The position numbers and the translations under genes were made by a program. From positions 1 to 64,000 of the forward strand of contig DEQR01000003.1 in NCBI GenBank assembly GCA_002360535.1: a DNA stretch of 64,000 bases, read 5' to 3'. Below are positions 63,860-64,000 of this stretch, piece by piece. The notes under the pieces were generated by a model. It searched no databases, was not told where the DNA came from, and saw only the letters and a program-made list of their open reading frames with translations. This DNA comes from Thiobacillus sp. UBA3361. Its GTDB lineage: Bacteria; Pseudomonadota; Gammaproteobacteria; Burkholderiales; Thiobacillaceae. Numbering within the stretch: the stretch's first letter is position 1; the number at the start of each line of letters is the position of its first letter.

Positions 63860-64000
63860 TCAGGCAAACTGTTTCAGGAAGCGGACGTCGTTCTCGAAAA
63901 AGAGACGCAGGTCATCGACGCCATAGCGCAACATGGCCAGGCGCTCGACGCCCAGGCCGAAGGCGAAGCCCTGCCACTTCTCGGCGTCATAGCCGACATG
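63860..64000 (-). CDS. pheS: Phenylalanyl-tRNA synthetase alpha subunit, C-terminal part (runs off the window)
   Basis: The last 46 or so codons of PheS. The visible end contains the catalytic motif 3, GFAFGLGVERLAMLRYG, and finishes with DDLRLFFENDVRFLKQF, both diagnostic of this subunit. It lies just upstream of pheT on the same strand. Confidence 0.95.
   Translation of the reverse strand, partial: HVGYDAEKWQGFAFGLGVERLAMLRYGVDDLRLFFENDVRFLKQFA

Overview
This window is a GC-rich, densely packed stretch of bacterial chromosome from a Gram-negative proteobacterium, most likely an environmental betaproteobacterium. The reasons are a surE-pcm-nlpD-rpoS cluster, a pheS-pheT-ihfA-merR cluster, an earP-efp pair with the rhamnosylatable Arg32, lipoproteins, an RND pump, flagellar-type (sigma-28) regulation and heavy use of c-di-GMP signalling. 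The genus cannot be named from the sequence alone. I see no prophage, insertion sequence, CRISPR array, rRNA or plasmid gene, so it reads as core chromosome with accessory signalling genes.

Layout. 0-14 kb: the 5' end of uvrB, an aspartate-type aminotransferase, a DUF454 membrane protein, a permease coupled to a CBS protein, an orphan RND permease, a CNNM/HlyC membrane protein, citramalate synthase, an OmpA-like lipoprotein, and a divergent pair of a KamA-like radical-SAM enzyme and a PLP aminotransferase. 14-35 kb is a signalling district: a PilZ protein, an HDOD/pseudo-receiver/GGDEF protein, TelA, an Aer-type aerotaxis receptor whose frame is broken at an eight-base G tract, a globin-coupled PAS/GGDEF/EAL protein, a five-PAS histidine kinase coupled to an ANTAR antiterminator, smc and queF (separated by a 17-bp tandem repeat), an FGGY sugar kinase, a small possible PilZ-type protein, and a chemoreceptor with a c-type haem motif behind a sigma-28-like promoter. 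35-48.5 kb: glyoxalase/EamA genes, dapC-dapD-HDOD-oxoprolinase-secreted protein, a TadA/L,D-transpeptidase fusion with a DUF4349 lipoprotein, earP-efp, a SpoU methyltransferase and a pentapeptide-repeat membrane protein. 48.5-64 kb: a probable CCUCC-rich small RNA, dnaE, tRNA-Val, gltX, a GST, rpoS-nlpD-pcm-surE, tRNA-Pro, an amidoligase/aspartoacylase pair, and merR-ihfA-pheT-pheS.

How the genes work together. Lysine/diaminopimelate synthesis (dapC, dapD), translation quality and speed (efp/earP, gltX, pheST, tRNAs, tadA) and stationary-phase control (rpoS, nlpD, pcm, surE) are the housekeeping themes. The accessory theme is sensing of oxygen, redox or haem ligands (globin-coupled cyclase, Aer-like receptor, haem-c chemoreceptor) feeding c-di-GMP and flagellar behaviour. 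The points most worth following are the homopolymeric frame switch in the Aer-like gene, the candidate small RNA at 48.5 kb, the amidoligase/aspartoacylase pair, the radical-SAM/aminotransferase pair, and the tandem repeat in the smc-queF control region.
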